DNA from: Alphaproteobacteria bacterium
Lineage (GTDB): Bacteria > Pseudomonadota > Alphaproteobacteria > Micropepsales > Micropepsaceae
Assembly: GCA_947475445.1 (NCBI GenBank)
Contig: CANJLC010000008.1
Location: forward strand, 16,064-80,063
DNA length: 64,000 nucleotides
Direction of reading: 5' to 3'
Shown here piece after piece: positions 50,679-63,102 of the stretch. How positions within the stretch are numbered: the first letter of the stretch is position 1; each line of letters opens with the position of its first letter. A program made the position numbers and the translations under genes. The notes beneath the pieces are model-generated. The model did no database searches, was not told where the DNA came from, and saw only the letters and a list, made by a program, of their open reading frames with translations.

Positions 50679-51584
50679 ATGACCGTCAAGTCTCTGGTTG
50701 CCCTCCTGCTGCTCCTGATCGTCGCGTCCCCTGCCATGGCGCAATTGCAGATGGCGCCAGCGCCCGGTCCGCAATCCGCGCCGGAAGCGGCCCCCAGCGG
50801 CGCCGGCAGCGCCGTCACCCAGGAATTGGCGCCGCCCAGCGCTGCGCCCACCGGCGATGTCGCCTCTGGCGGGCTGACCGCCATCGGCGGCGCTGCCCCG
50901 GTTGGCAGCTTCGACCTGGTGTCGCTGTTCCTCACCGCCGGCATCGTGGTCAAGGCGGTGATGGTGATGCTGTTGTTCGCCTCGCTGTGGAGCTGGGCCA
51001 TCATCTTCAACAAGTGGCTGGCGCTGGGCGCGCTCAAGCGCAAGGCTGCGAAATTTGAAAAGCTGTTCTGGTCTGGCCAGTCGCTCGACGAACTCTATTC
51101 GCAGATCGCGCCCAAGACCGACCATCCCATGGCCGCCACCTTCACGGCGGCGCTGCGCGAATGGCGCCGGGCGTTTGAAAACGGCAATCCGCGCGAAAGC
51201 CAGGTTGCCGGCGTCAAGGAACGCATCGAAAAAGCCATGAACGTCACCATCCTGCGCGAGACGGATGGGCTGGAGCGCCAGCTGGGCTTCCTCGCCACGG
51301 TGGGTTCGGTGTCGCCTTTCATCGGCCTGTTCGGCACGGTGTGGGGCATCATGAATGCGTTCAGCGCCATCGCGGCGCGCCATGACACCACCCTGGCGGT
51401 TGTCGCCCCCGGCATCGCCGAAGCGCTGTTCACCACCGCCATGGGCCTTCTCGCCGCCGTTCCGGCCGTGATTTTCTACAATCGCTTTGTCAACGAGATC
51501 GGCCGCTATGTGAACCGGCTGGATGCCTTTGCCGACGAGTTCTCCGCCATCCTCTCGCGCCAGCTGGAAGAGAAAGCCAAGTAA
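50679..51584 (+). CDS. tolQ: TolQ with N-terminal signal-like and Pro/Ala-rich extension
   Basis: Core LFASLWSWAIIFNKWLAL...LGFLATVGSVSPFIGLFGTVWGIMNAF; N-term MTVKSLVALLLLLIVASPAMAQ. Confidence 0.94.
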   Translation: MTVKSLVALLLLLIVASPAMAQLQMAPAPGPQSAPEAAPSGAGSAVTQELAPPSAAPTGDVASGGLTAIGGAAPVGSFDLVSLFLTAGIVVKAVMVMLLFASLWSWAIIFNKWLALGALKRKAAKFEKLFWSGQSLDELYSQIAPKTDHPMAATFTAALREWRRAFENGNPRESQVAGVKERIEKAMNVTILRETDGLERQLGFLATVGSVSPFIGLFGTVWGIMNAFSAIAARHDTTLAVVAPGIAEALFTTAMGLLAAVPAVIFYNRFVNEIGRYVNRLDAFADEFSAILSRQLEEKAK

Positions 51585-52030
51585 TGGGGGCGTCGCTCCA
51601 ACAAGGCTCGGCAGGACGGCGCGGACGCCGCCGTGGCCGCGTCATGGCCGAAATCAACGTCACGCCCTTTGTCGATGTGATGCTGGTGCTGCTGATCGTT
51701 TTCATGGTCACCGCGCCGCTGCTGACAGTGGGTGTGCCGGTCGACCTGCCCAAGACCCGCGCGCCGGCACTGGGCCAGGACCGCGAACCGCTGTCCGTCA
51801 CCATCGCCCGCGACGGCAAGATCTACCTGCAAAAGCAGGTGGTGCCGGAGGATGAACTGGTGCCCAAGCTCACTGCCATCTCCAACAATGGCTATGACCA
51901 GCGTATCTTCGTGCGCGGCGACACCTCCGTGAACTACGGCAAGGTGATGATCGTGATGGGCATGCTGTCGGCGGCGGGCTTCACCCATATCGGGCTTGTG
52001 ACAGATGTCCAAAAGCCAAACGCCCGCTAA
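51584..52030 (+). CDS. tolR: TolR (ExbD/TolR family)
   Basis: MAEINVTPFVDVMLVLLIVFMVTAPLLTVGVPVDLPKT. Confidence 0.95.
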   Translation: MGASLQQGSAGRRGRRRGRVMAEINVTPFVDVMLVLLIVFMVTAPLLTVGVPVDLPKTRAPALGQDREPLSVTIARDGKIYLQKQVVPEDELVPKLTAISNNGYDQRIFVRGDTSVNYGKVMIVMGMLSAAGFTHIGLVTDVQKPNAR

Positions 52031-52823
52031 AAGAAAGGGGCCGCCGCGTCCCACCACCGCCCGCAGCAATCCCGCGGGGTTTGCGATTTCGCTTTTCCTG
52101 CATCTGGGCCTGGTCGCCGCCACCTGGTTCACCTGGAACCGGATGCTGGACAGTTCGCAGGAAAGCCATGCCGTGCCGGTGGAGCTGGTGGTGGCGGAGC
52201 AGACCAATGTCCAGGCCGAAGCGCCCCCGCCCGACCCCGACCTTGTGATCAAGCCCAGCCAATCGATCGACGAGCCGCCGCCCTTGCCGCAATTCGTCGA
52301 CCTGGAGCCGGCGCCGCTGCCGCCCATTCCCCAATTCAAGATCGTGACCCCGAAGACGGACCTGGACCAGCCTGACCGCCCCAAGACCAAGAAGCAGATC
52401 GTCCAGGAAGCCGATGCGGTGCTGAACAAGATTTTGGCCCAGGCCGCCGCGCCCAAGAATGCCAAGGCCGGCCCGCGCGTCATCCAGGGCGCCGGCAACC
52501 AGTCGCTCGCCACCGCCGATCTCGCCGACGCCCTGAAAAGCCAGATTTACCGCTGCTGGAATCCGCCGGTGGGCGCCCCCAACCCCAACGACCTGGTGGT
52601 GGATTACACCGTTCAGCTGCGCGTGGATGGAACCGTCATGGGGCAGCCACAATTATCTGGAAATTCGGCACTGGGACAAGGCAATCCCTATACCCGCGCC
52701 GCGGCCGAGGCGGCCAGCCGGGCAATCTACCAATGTGCGCCCTATAATCTGCCCGCCAGGCGTTATAGTGACTGGCATGAGATCATATTGCGTTTCGACC
52801 CCAGAGAAATGATGGGCCGCTGA
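52005..52823 (+). CDS. tolA: TolA-like cell envelope integrity protein
   Basis: Single N-terminal TM, Pro-rich middle, C-term [35 protein letters not shown]; between tolR and tolB. Confidence 0.85.
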   Translation: MSKSQTPAKRKGPPRPTTARSNPAGFAISLFLHLGLVAATWFTWNRMLDSSQESHAVPVELVVAEQTNVQAEAPPPDPDLVIKPSQSIDEPPPLPQFVDLEPAPLPPIPQFKIVTPKTDLDQPDRPKTKKQIVQEADAVLNKILAQAAAPKNAKAGPRVIQGAGNQSLATADLADALKSQIYRCWNPPVGAPNPNDLVVDYTVQLRVDGTVMGQPQLSGNSALGQGNPYTRAAAEAASRAIYQCAPYNLPARRYSDWHEIILRFDPREMMGR

Positions 52824-52855
52824 GCCCCAAAGGCCAAAAGGCAAAAGGTAAAGTG

Positions 52856-54148
52856 ATGCGGAAATTTCTTCTTCCCCTGGTTGCGCTGGCCGCTTTGTTT
52901 GCCACGCCCGCTCTCGCCGCGCTGCAGGTGGACGTGACGCAAGGCAATGCCCAGCCCTTGCCCATTGCGATCCCCGATTTCGTCACCACCGACCCGGTGG
53001 GCGCTAATATCGCCAGCGTGGTGCGCGCCGACCTGGAGCGTTCCGGCCTGTTCAAGCCGGTCGATCCCAGGGCCTTCGTGGACAAGGTCACCAACATCAA
53101 TGTCGTGCCCAATTTTGCCAACTGGCGCGTGATCAGCGCGCAAGGACTGGTCACCGGCGATGTCGTGCAGCAGCCTGATGGACGTTTGCGCGTGGATTTC
53201 CGCCTGTGGGACGTTTATGGCGAAAGCCAGATGCTGGGCCAGCAATTCTTCACCCAGCCCGCCAACTGGCGTCGCATCGCCCATCTTGTGTCCGACGCCA
53301 TCTATGAGCGCATCACGGGCGAGAAGGGCTATTTCGACACCCGCATCGTGTTCATTTCCGAAACCGGCCCGGCCACGCGCCGCGTCAAGCGCCTGGCGGT
53401 GATGGACGAAGACGGCGCAAATCCCATCTTCCTCACCCGCGGCGATTACATGGTGCTGACGCCGCGCTTCAATCCCACGGCGCAGATGATCGCCTACATG
53501 TCCTATATCGGCGCCAAGCCGCGGGTTTACCTGTTCGACCTGGAGACGGGAAAACAGGAAGTGCTGGGCAATTTCCCCAACATGACATTTTCCCCCAGGT
53601 TTTCGCCCGACGGCAACAAGCTGGCGCTCAGCCTTGAGAATAACGGCAACTCCGACATCTTCGTGATGGATTTGCGCTCGCGCCAGGTCACGCGCCTGAC
53701 CAGCGATCCGGCGATTGATACCGCGCCCTCCTTTTCCCCTGATGGCCGCCAGATCACCTTTGAATCCGACCGCGGCGGCAGCCAGCAGATCTACATCATG
53801 AATGTCGACGGCTCGAACCAGCGCCGCGTCAGCTTCGGATCGGGGCGCAATGGCACGCCGGTCTGGTCGCCGCGCGGCGACCTCATCGCTTTCACCAAGC
53901 AGGATGGCGGGCGCTTTGATATCGGCGTCATGCGCGTGGATGGTTCGGGCGAGCGCCTGATCTCCTCGGGCTGGGAAGATGAAGGCCCCACTTGGGCGCC
54001 AAACGGCCGCGTGCTGATGTTCACCCGCTCCATCCAGGGCGGGCGCGGGGCGCAAATCTGGTCGGTGGACGTGACGGGCCGCAACGAACGGCGTGTCATG
54101 ACGCCGGGCGATGCCTCGGACCCCGCCTGGTCGCCGCTGATTCAATAG
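52856..54148 (+). CDS. tolB: Tol-Pal system protein TolB
   Basis: [42 protein letters not shown]-like [25 protein letters not shown]. Confidence 0.96.
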   Translation: MRKFLLPLVALAALFATPALAALQVDVTQGNAQPLPIAIPDFVTTDPVGANIASVVRADLERSGLFKPVDPRAFVDKVTNINVVPNFANWRVISAQGLVTGDVVQQPDGRLRVDFRLWDVYGESQMLGQQFFTQPANWRRIAHLVSDAIYERITGEKGYFDTRIVFISETGPATRRVKRLAVMDEDGANPIFLTRGDYMVLTPRFNPTAQMIAYMSYIGAKPRVYLFDLETGKQEVLGNFPNMTFSPRFSPDGNKLALSLENNGNSDIFVMDLRSRQVTRLTSDPAIDTAPSFSPDGRQITFESDRGGSQQIYIMNVDGSNQRRVSFGSGRNGTPVWSPRGDLIAFTKQDGGRFDIGVMRVDGSGERLISSGWEDEGPTWAPNGRVLMFTRSIQGGRGAQIWSVDVTGRNERRVMTPGDASDPAWSPLIQ

Positions 54149-54287
54149 AATTTTCGCGAAATGCGACAACCGATTGTTGCCCATGCCGCCAAAGCAGGGC
54201 TAAGCTGCGCATGTTTTTGACATAAACATCGAGCAAATATTGCTTGCCGACCAGCCGCCCGGTGTAGGTAATAGCATTATTGGAATT

Positions 54288-54311
54288 CCCGGCCTGGGCC
54301 GGGTGTTTTTT
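54288..54311 (+). terminator. Rho-independent terminator downstream of tolB
   Basis: CCCGGCctggGCCGGGtgTTTTTT. Confidence 0.8.
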
Positions 54312-54441
54312 CCGGCCGGCCGATTGGCGCGGCCGTCATTTTTTTGGCTCTTTTTGCCATTTAATACGTTTGGCCTAATGGGTGCATTTTCAGTCTAGCG
54401 AAGGTCAGGCACCGGCTTTCGTCCTCGGGAGATCAATTGCC

Positions 54442-54966
54442 ATGATGAATATTTCCAACTTCTTGAAATTTGCTGCCCTTTCGGCAGTGCTTGCGCTGGG
54501 CGCCTGCACCACCAAGAAGGAGGCCGTGGCTGTTGCGCCGCCGCCGCCGCCGCCCGTTGCGACCCCCGCTCCGCCCCCGCCGCCGGGCATCCTGCCGGGC
54601 AGCATCCAGGACTTTAAGGTCAATGTCGGCGACACCGTCCAGTTCGCCTACAATGAGTACAACATCCTGGAAACCGACAAGGGCACGCTGCAGAAGCAGG
54701 CGGCCTGGCTGAACAAGTATCCGCAGGTGGCCATCACGGTTGAAGGCCATGCCGACGAGCGCGGCACCCGCGAATACAACCTTGCCCTTGGCGCGCGCCG
54801 CGCCAACGCGGTGAAGGAATTCCTGGTCAGCCTGGGCGTTTCCACCAGCCGCCTGCAGACGGTCTCCTACGGCAAGGAACGTCCTTTGTGCTCCTCCTCG
54901 ACCGAGGATTGCTGGGCCCAGAACCGCCGCGGCGTCTCGACCATTACCAGCGGCGCCAGCACGTGA
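54442..54966 (+). CDS. pal: Peptidoglycan-associated lipoprotein Pal
   Basis: Lipobox LALGACTT; VAITVEGHADERGTREYNLALGARRANAVKEFLVSLGVSTSRLQTVSYGKERPLC. Confidence 0.97.
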   Translation: MMNISNFLKFAALSAVLALGACTTKKEAVAVAPPPPPPVATPAPPPPPGILPGSIQDFKVNVGDTVQFAYNEYNILETDKGTLQKQAAWLNKYPQVAITVEGHADERGTREYNLALGARRANAVKEFLVSLGVSTSRLQTVSYGKERPLCSSSTEDCWAQNRRGVSTITSGAST

Positions 54967-54986
54967 ATCTTGACTGAGAAATAAAG

Positions 54987-55016
54987 GGGGCGCGGGTTTT
55001 CCCGCGCCCCTTTTTT
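54987..55016 (+). terminator. Rho-independent terminator downstream of pal
   Basis: GGGGCGCGGGttttCCCGCGCCCCTTTTTT. Confidence 0.92.
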
Positions 55017-55039
55017 CTTGGGCCCGTTTCAGGAATGAC

Positions 55040-55999
55040 ATGAACAAGACCGCCTTCGCTTTTTCCCTGACTTTGCTTCTCAGCGGCGCATTGCCGGTGC
55101 AGGCGCAGCTTTTTGGCCCCAGCGATGAGGAAAAAGCCCGCGAAGCCGCGCAGGACCAGGGCCTCGCCGAGCTGGGCAGCCAGGCACAGCAGCTGGAAAG
55201 CCGCATCCAGGCGCAGGAAGACAAGGTCCGCGCCCTCACCGACACGCTGGCGCGCGCCACCGGCACCAACGAGGAATTGCGTCACCAGATTGACCTGCTG
55301 AACCAGAAGATCGACAGCCAGGAAAAAGATTTCTCCTACCGCCTTTGCATGGTCTCGGCGCAGCAGCTGGGCGCCGACGCGCAAGGCCTCAATTGCGCCG
55401 GCGCAGCCAACGGCCAGCAGAATTTCCAGGCCGCCGCGCCATCACAGCCCGGCGGCTTTCGGCCGGGCCAGGAATTGCCGCCGGTCGATGCACCGCAGCC
55501 CCCTGGCAACTTTGGCGGCAATTTTGGCGGCAACATCGCCTCCGGCGCGCCCACGCCGCTGGCCCGCCCGCCCGGCCTCCTGGGCACGCTGCCCGGCGAC
55601 AGCGCCGGTCCCCGCAACAGCCTGCAATTTGATTCCGCCATGAATCTCCTGGCCAAGGCGCAGTATGACGAAGCCAAGGCCCAGTTCCGCGCCTATGCCG
55701 ACGCCAATGCCGATGATGCCGACCTGTCGCCCCAGGCGATCTATTGGGTGGGCAACATCGATTACATACAGCGCGACTATCCCGGCGCGATCACCGCCTT
55801 TGCCGAACAGATCAAGAAATATCCCAAATCGCCCCGCGGCCCCGACTCCATGTTGAAGCTGGGCCAATCCCTATTGGCGATGGGCCGGACCAATGAAGGC
55901 TGCACCACCCTTGGCGCGATCAAGAGCAAATTCCCCGACGCCCCGCCGGCGACCCTCAACCTCGCAGCCGGCACGCGCAAAGCCTCCTGCAGCAAATAG
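55040..55999 (+). CDS. cpoB: Tol-Pal system protein YbgF/CpoB
   Basis: Signal peptide, coiled coil, C-term TPR AMNLLAKAQYDEAKAQFRAYADANADDADLSPQAIYWVGNIDYIQRDYPGAITAFAEQIKKYPKSPRGPDSMLKLGQSL. Confidence 0.93.
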   Translation: MNKTAFAFSLTLLLSGALPVQAQLFGPSDEEKAREAAQDQGLAELGSQAQQLESRIQAQEDKVRALTDTLARATGTNEELRHQIDLLNQKIDSQEKDFSYRLCMVSAQQLGADAQGLNCAGAANGQQNFQAAAPSQPGGFRPGQELPPVDAPQPPGNFGGNFGGNIASGAPTPLARPPGLLGTLPGDSAGPRNSLQFDSAMNLLAKAQYDEAKAQFRAYADANADDADLSPQAIYWVGNIDYIQRDYPGAITAFAEQIKKYPKSPRGPDSMLKLGQSLLAMGRTNEGCTTLGAIKSKFPDAPPATLNLAAGTRKASCSK

Positions 56000-56024
56000 G
56001 CTGACGGCAGGTTTTTCGGCGGCC

Positions 56025-57023
56025 ATGGCGGACATGCCATGGCCTGGCGCGGTTGCGGTATCGGGCGGCGGCGATTCCCTGGCCTTGATGCATCTGCTGG
56101 CCGATTGGGCGCGCGGCGCCAGGGCGCCAAAGCCGCTGGTGCTGTGCGTCGATCACGGTCTTCGCGCCACGTCGAAAAAGGAAGCCGCCCAGGTGGCGCG
56201 CTGGGCCAAGGCTCTGGGCCTCACATGCGAAATCCTCACCGTCAAAGGGCCCCGGCCCACTTCCGATATCGAGGCTTGGGCGCGCGAGGCCCGCTACCGG
56301 CTGATGGCGCAGGCGCTTGGCCGTCACAAATTGTCCGCGCTCTATGTCGGCCATCACCAGGACGACCAGGCCGAAACATTCCTGCTGCGGCTGGCGCGCG
56401 GCAGCGGCCTTGACGGCCTTAGCGCCATGCGCAGCCTGTCGGTGTTTCCCCTGCCGGGCTTTGAAGAGCTGGCGCTGGCACGGCCGCTGCTGGATGTGCC
56501 GCGCGAAGATCTGCGCCACTATCTCAAATCCCGCGGGCAGGAATGGCTGGAAGATCCCATGAATGCCCAGGCGCGCTTTGCCCGCAGCCGCATCCGGGCC
56601 CTGCTGCCGGCATTGGCCGAGGCGGGACTTACGGCACAACGTATCGCCGATGCCGCAGCCCATCTGGCCCGCGCCCGCGAAGCGCTGGACCTCGCCACGG
56701 CGGCCGTGCTGGCGCGCTGTTGCCGCAGGCACGAAAAATTCCTCGCCCTGGACCCCGCCGCGCTGGGCGCCGCCCCGCGCGAGATCGGCCTGCGGGCGCT
56801 GGCGGCGCTGCTCAAGATCGTCTCGGGCGAGGCCTATCGCCCACGCTTCGATGCCCTGGAACGGCTTTATGACCGTGTCTGCGGTTTTGGCCCGCCCTTG
56901 GGGGGCGGGGCCACCCTGCATGGCTGCCGCATCGGCCCCGCACCGGCGCGCCATCGCCTCTTCGGACCCGATACCCTTGTAATCACAAGGGAAAGTTCCA
57001 TCCGGGGCGGGAAAAAGACGTAA
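56025..57023 (+). CDS. tilS: tRNA(Ile)-lysidine synthetase TilS
   Basis: VAVSGGGDSLALMHLLADWA PP-loop, CVDHGLR, ALYVGHHQDDQAETFLLRLARGSGLDGLSAM. Confidence 0.93.
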   Translation: MADMPWPGAVAVSGGGDSLALMHLLADWARGARAPKPLVLCVDHGLRATSKKEAAQVARWAKALGLTCEILTVKGPRPTSDIEAWAREARYRLMAQALGRHKLSALYVGHHQDDQAETFLLRLARGSGLDGLSAMRSLSVFPLPGFEELALARPLLDVPREDLRHYLKSRGQEWLEDPMNAQARFARSRIRALLPALAEAGLTAQRIADAAAHLARAREALDLATAAVLARCCRRHEKFLALDPAALGAAPREIGLRALAALLKIVSGEAYRPRFDALERLYDRVCGFGPPLGGGATLHGCRIGPAPARHRLFGPDTLVITRESSIRGGKKT

Positions 57024-57168
57024 GAATATTGCCCTTGTGTCATTGCGGGGGGCGGCCAAATTTTTTAACGTTTTGCTGGCTGGCAATACGCTAGAAACGA
57101 CCTATCTAATAAGACGGTAGGGCCCTGTTACTGGCCCTTGTCTGGCCCGAGCTTGAAAGGACGGTCCT

Positions 57169-59103
<1,935 letters not shown>

Positions 59104-59113
59104 CGCACAACCT

Positions 59114-59141
59114 CCATGGGCGGGCTTGACCCGCCCATCCA
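59114..59141 (+). repeat. Dispersed palindrome CCATGGGCGGGCTTGACCCGCCCATCCA
   Basis: Near-identical to the reverse complement of 3137-3164; same CTTGA loop as 3084-3106. Confidence 0.75.
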
Positions 59142-59154
59142 GCCTTCTAAACAA

Positions 59155-59184
59155 AAGGGCGGCCCCAAAAAGGCCGCCCTTTTT
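59155..59184 (+). terminator. Rho-independent terminator downstream of ftsH
   Basis: AAGGGCGGCCccaaaaaGGCCGCCCTTTTT. Confidence 0.9.
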
Positions 59185-59244
59185 CTTTATTGTTATCTTC
59201 AGCGAGGCGCCCCATCGTTGCCTACGCTGTCGCTAGGCAACCCC

Positions 59245-60039
59245 ATGAAAATCCTCGGCATCCTCAACCTCACCACCGACAGTTTTTCGGATGGCGGAAA
59301 ATATCTCGAGCCGATCGAGGCCCTGGCCCATGCCGACAGCCTGCTCGCCGATGGCGCCGACATCATCGACATCGGCGCCGCCGCCTCCAATGTGGATGCC
59401 GCCCCCGTGCCGCCGCAAACCGAAATCGCCCGGCTGGATTCCGTTGTGGCTGCCCTGCACGACATGGGCGCCTCCCTGTCCATCGACAGCTTCTCCACCC
59501 CGGTGCAGCGCTGGGCCCTGGCGCAGGGCGTGGATTACCTCAACGACATTCACGGCTTTGCCGATGAAGCGCTCTACCCCGACCTGGCCGCCTCCACCGC
59601 CACAAGGCTGATCGTGATGCACATGGTCCAGCGCGAGGGCCTGGCCACCCGCGCCGACGTCTCCCCCGATGAAATCTTCGAGCGCATCCTGACCTTTTTC
59701 GAAAAGCGGTTGACGGCCCTGACACAGGCCGGCGTCGCCCCCGAACGCCTGATCCTGGACCCCGGCATGGGCTTTTTCCTCAGCACCAACCCCCAGGCCT
59801 CCCTCACGGTGCTGGGCCGGCTGCCCGAACTGGCCGATGCCTTTGGCCTGCCGCTGCTGGTCTCGGTCTCGCGCAAATCCTTCCTGAAAGCCCTGGCCGG
59901 GCAGGGGGAGGTGGGCGAAGCCAGCCTGGCGGCCGAATTGTTCGCGGTCACCCAGGGGGCCGATTACATCCGCACCCACGCCCCCGGCCCCCTCCGCGAT
60001 GCCCTTAAGATGTTGAAACCTATGGAGGATGGGTGTTAA
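59245..60039 (+). CDS. folP: Dihydropteroate synthase, Sul-like (FolP*) variant
   Basis: [116 protein letters not shown]; directly upstream of glmM. Confidence 0.9.
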   Translation: MKILGILNLTTDSFSDGGKYLEPIEALAHADSLLADGADIIDIGAAASNVDAAPVPPQTEIARLDSVVAALHDMGASLSIDSFSTPVQRWALAQGVDYLNDIHGFADEALYPDLAASTATRLIVMHMVQREGLATRADVSPDEIFERILTFFEKRLTALTQAGVAPERLILDPGMGFFLSTNPQASLTVLGRLPELADAFGLPLLVSVSRKSFLKALAGQGEVGEASLAAELFAVTQGADYIRTHAPGPLRDALKMLKPMEDGC

Positions 60040-60088
60040 CCACCCGAAACCAGTTTGTGGTAGAACACTCCGTCTCCAGGATCAGGCC

Positions 60089-61435
60089 ATGACGCGCAAA
60101 TATTTCGGCACCGACGGCATCCGCGGCCGCACCAATGATTCCGTCCTCACGCCCGAAATCGCCATGAAGGCGGGCATGGCGGCGGGCCGCATCTTCACCC
60201 ATGGCGAACATCGCCACCGCGTGGTGATCGGCAAGGATACGCGCCTGTCCGGCTACATGATCGAAAGCGCCCTGGTCTCCGGCTTCACCGCCGTGGGCAT
60301 GGATGTGTTCCAGTTCGGCCCGCTGCCCACCCCCGCCGTCGCCATGCTGACGCGCTCCCTGCGCGCCGACCTTGGCGTGATGATCACCGCCTCGCACAAT
60401 CCTTACACCGACAACGGCATCAAGTTTTTCGGCCCCGACGGCCAGAAGCTCTCCGACGCCGTGGAAATGCAGATCGAGAAGCTGATGGATGGCGGCCTGG
60501 AAACCGGCCTGGTCACCGAAGGCGCCATCGGCCGCGCCAAGCGCATCGACGACAGCCAGGCGCGCTACATCGAATTCGCCAAGCGCACCTTTCCCCGCAA
60601 TTTGCGCCTCGACGGACTTCGCATCGTGATCGACTGCGCCAATGGCGCCGCCTACAAGGTCGCCCCCGAAGTGCTGTGGGAACTGGGCGCCGACATCGTC
60701 ACCCTGGGCGTCTCCCCCAACGGCACCAACATCAATCTCGACTGCGGCTCCACCGCCCCCGAAGCCATGTGCGCCAAGGTGCGCGAAGTGCGCGCCGATT
60801 TCGGCATCGCCCTGGACGGTGACGCCGACCGCGTGGTGATGGCCGACGAACAGGGCCGCATCATTGACGGCGACCAGATCCTGGCCCTGATCGCCAACAG
60901 CTGGTCCCGGAATGACATGCTCAAGGGCGGCGGCGTGGTCGGCACCGTGATGTCCAATGCCGGGCTTGACCGTTACCTTTCCGGCCTGAAGCTGAAGCTG
61001 GCGCGCGCCTCGGTGGGCGACCGCTATGTGCTGGAGGAAATGGCCAAGGGCGGCTTTAACGTGGGCGGCGAACAGTCCGGCCACATCATCCTCTCCGACT
61101 TCGCCACCACCGGCGACGGCCTGATCGCCGCGCTGCAGGTGCTGGCCGTGCTGGCCCAGGACGGCAAGCCGGCCTCGGAAGCCGCCCATCTGTATGAGCC
61201 GCTGCCCCAGGTAATGGAAAATGTCCGCTTCAAGAAAGGCTCGCCGCTGGAAGACGCCCGCGTCCAGTCCTCCATCGACGCCGCCAATGCGCGCCTCGGC
61301 AATACCGGCCGCATCCTGGTGCGCAAGTCCGGCACCGAACCTTTGATCCGCGTCATGGCCGAAGGCGATGACGAAAAGCTGGTGCGCGCCGTGGTGCGCC
61401 AGATCGCGGCCACCATCGAAGAGGTTGCCGCCTAG
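60089..61435 (+). CDS. glmM: Phosphoglucosamine mutase
   Basis: [71 protein letters not shown]. Confidence 0.97.
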   Translation: MTRKYFGTDGIRGRTNDSVLTPEIAMKAGMAAGRIFTHGEHRHRVVIGKDTRLSGYMIESALVSGFTAVGMDVFQFGPLPTPAVAMLTRSLRADLGVMITASHNPYTDNGIKFFGPDGQKLSDAVEMQIEKLMDGGLETGLVTEGAIGRAKRIDDSQARYIEFAKRTFPRNLRLDGLRIVIDCANGAAYKVAPEVLWELGADIVTLGVSPNGTNINLDCGSTAPEAMCAKVREVRADFGIALDGDADRVVMADEQGRIIDGDQILALIANSWSRNDMLKGGGVVGTVMSNAGLDRYLSGLKLKLARASVGDRYVLEEMAKGGFNVGGEQSGHIILSDFATTGDGLIAALQVLAVLAQDGKPASEAAHLYEPLPQVMENVRFKKGSPLEDARVQSSIDAANARLGNTGRILVRKSGTEPLIRVMAEGDDEKLVRAVVRQIAATIEEVAA

Positions 61436-62208
61436 TGATCGCCCGCCTGCTCGTTGTTGCAGGTTCCGATTCCTCGGCAGGTGCCGGCCTGCAGGCCGAC
61501 CTCAAGACCGCACAGCATTTCGGCGTCTACGCCCAGACCGTGGTCACCGCCGTCACCGTCCAGAACACCCATGGCGTCACCGCCGCCCACATGATCCCGC
61601 CCGCCATCGTCCATGGCCAGATCGAGGCGGCGTTGGGCGATATCGGCGCCGACGCCATCAAGATCGGCATGCTGGGCACCGGCCGCATCGCCGACACCGT
61701 GGCCGAAGCCCTCAAGGACAAGCCCCTTCCCATCGTGCTGGACCCGGTGATGATCTCCAGCAGCGGCACGCCCTTGCTCGACGATTACGGCATCTCGGTG
61801 CTGAAGGCCCATCTGATCCCGCGCGCCACGCTGCTGACGCCCAATTTGCCGGAGGTGGAGGCGCTGACCGGCATCCTGCCGCGCAGCCCCCATACCCTGC
61901 GCAACGCCGCCCAGGCTTTCCTCATGATGGGCGTGCGCAATATCCTCTTCAAGGGCGGCCATGGCGAAGGCGGCACCGTGCGCGACGTGCTGGTCAGCGG
62001 CGGCAAGGAAACCATTTTTGAATCGCCCCGCCAGGACAGCCGCAACACCCACGGCACCGGATGTACGCTTGCAACGGCGATTGCGTGCGGGCTCGCGATG
62101 GGGTTGGGGATGGAAGATGCTGTGGGCCGCGCCCATGCCTATGTGCAGGACGCGATCCGCAATGCGCCGGGCCTCGGGCGGGGGGTTGGGCCGCTGGGGC
62201 ATGGGTGA
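61435..62208 (+). CDS. thiD: Hydroxymethylpyrimidine/phosphomethylpyrimidine kinase
   Basis: LLVVAGSDSSAGAGLQADLKTAQHFGVYAQTVVTAVTVQNTHGV; LVSGGKETIFESPRQDSRNTHGTGCTLATAIA. Confidence 0.96.
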   Translation: MIARLLVVAGSDSSAGAGLQADLKTAQHFGVYAQTVVTAVTVQNTHGVTAAHMIPPAIVHGQIEAALGDIGADAIKIGMLGTGRIADTVAEALKDKPLPIVLDPVMISSSGTPLLDDYGISVLKAHLIPRATLLTPNLPEVEALTGILPRSPHTLRNAAQAFLMMGVRNILFKGGHGEGGTVRDVLVSGGKETIFESPRQDSRNTHGTGCTLATAIACGLAMGLGMEDAVGRAHAYVQDAIRNAPGLGRGVGPLGHG

Positions 62209-62310
62209 GGGGGTACGATCAACTAGACGGCGCGGGAGTTTCGGCTAGTTGGGCTCGATGTGTATCCGCGGTTATAAACTTCCTGATGTTCAACGGCTGA
62301 ATGGTGGGAA

Positions 62311-62943
62311 ATGACGAATGGGATGGATACCCAGATAGCGGGCAAAAAAACCATTGCTAACTGGCAGGCGCTCCGCCCGAAGCTGGTCGGCAACCGCGAT
62401 CCTGATTTATGGGCTAAGGTCTACAAGGATTATTTCGTAGCTCGCCTGCGGACGCGTTATATCCGACCCATTGAGCTGCTGCAGAAACACGACACACTTC
62501 AGGGCGAAGGATTCGCTATCTCTTCGATTCAATGCGCTCTCATCGAATTTCTTGCCGCGACCGTAATAGGAAAAAGCTATCGCTTTATTCGGCGTGGTCA
62601 GTCGCTGGGCCAATTCGAATACAATAAGAGCGCCGAGCTATTCAAAGATTTTCTGAGTCAGCAACAACCGTTTAAAACGTACTTCTCGCCCGAAGCTGCG
62701 GAAGATTTCTATAAATCTATTCGCTGCGGCATACTCCACGAAGCCGCCACCAAAAACGGTTGGAGGATTCATGCGGGTCACGCCAGAGGCACGGTGATCG
62801 ACCGCACAAACAAGATACTCTATCGCAATGGTCTCCAAAACTTATTGAAGCACTTCACCAAGGAATACGGCAGGCGACTGCAGATGGAGCGCGCGCTGCA
62901 GGAGGCATTCATCCGCAAATACGACAAGCTGGCCGAAGGCTAG
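62311..62943 (+). CDS. Accessory hypothetical protein with HEPN-like RX4H motif
   Basis: 210-aa ORF; FAISSIQCALIEFLAATVIGKSYRFI ... AAEDFYKSIRCGILHEAATKNGWRIHAG contains R-CGIL-H; lower local GC. Confidence 0.7.
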   Translation: MTNGMDTQIAGKKTIANWQALRPKLVGNRDPDLWAKVYKDYFVARLRTRYIRPIELLQKHDTLQGEGFAISSIQCALIEFLAATVIGKSYRFIRRGQSLGQFEYNKSAELFKDFLSQQQPFKTYFSPEAAEDFYKSIRCGILHEAATKNGWRIHAGHARGTVIDRTNKILYRNGLQNLLKHFTKEYGRRLQMERALQEAFIRKYDKLAEG

Positions 62944-63102
62944 AGAGCACGCTCATCCCGCAATGTGGCTGCTTTCCGCTAACCGACCACAGATTTTGCT
63001 CGAAGGCAGGCTCGAAAATAGCGCTTTTCTGTAGAAGGAACCTCGGTAATATGACCGTAGGTTGTACGGCGGGGACCGCACCTACTTACTAGGGTAAGGA
63101 CT

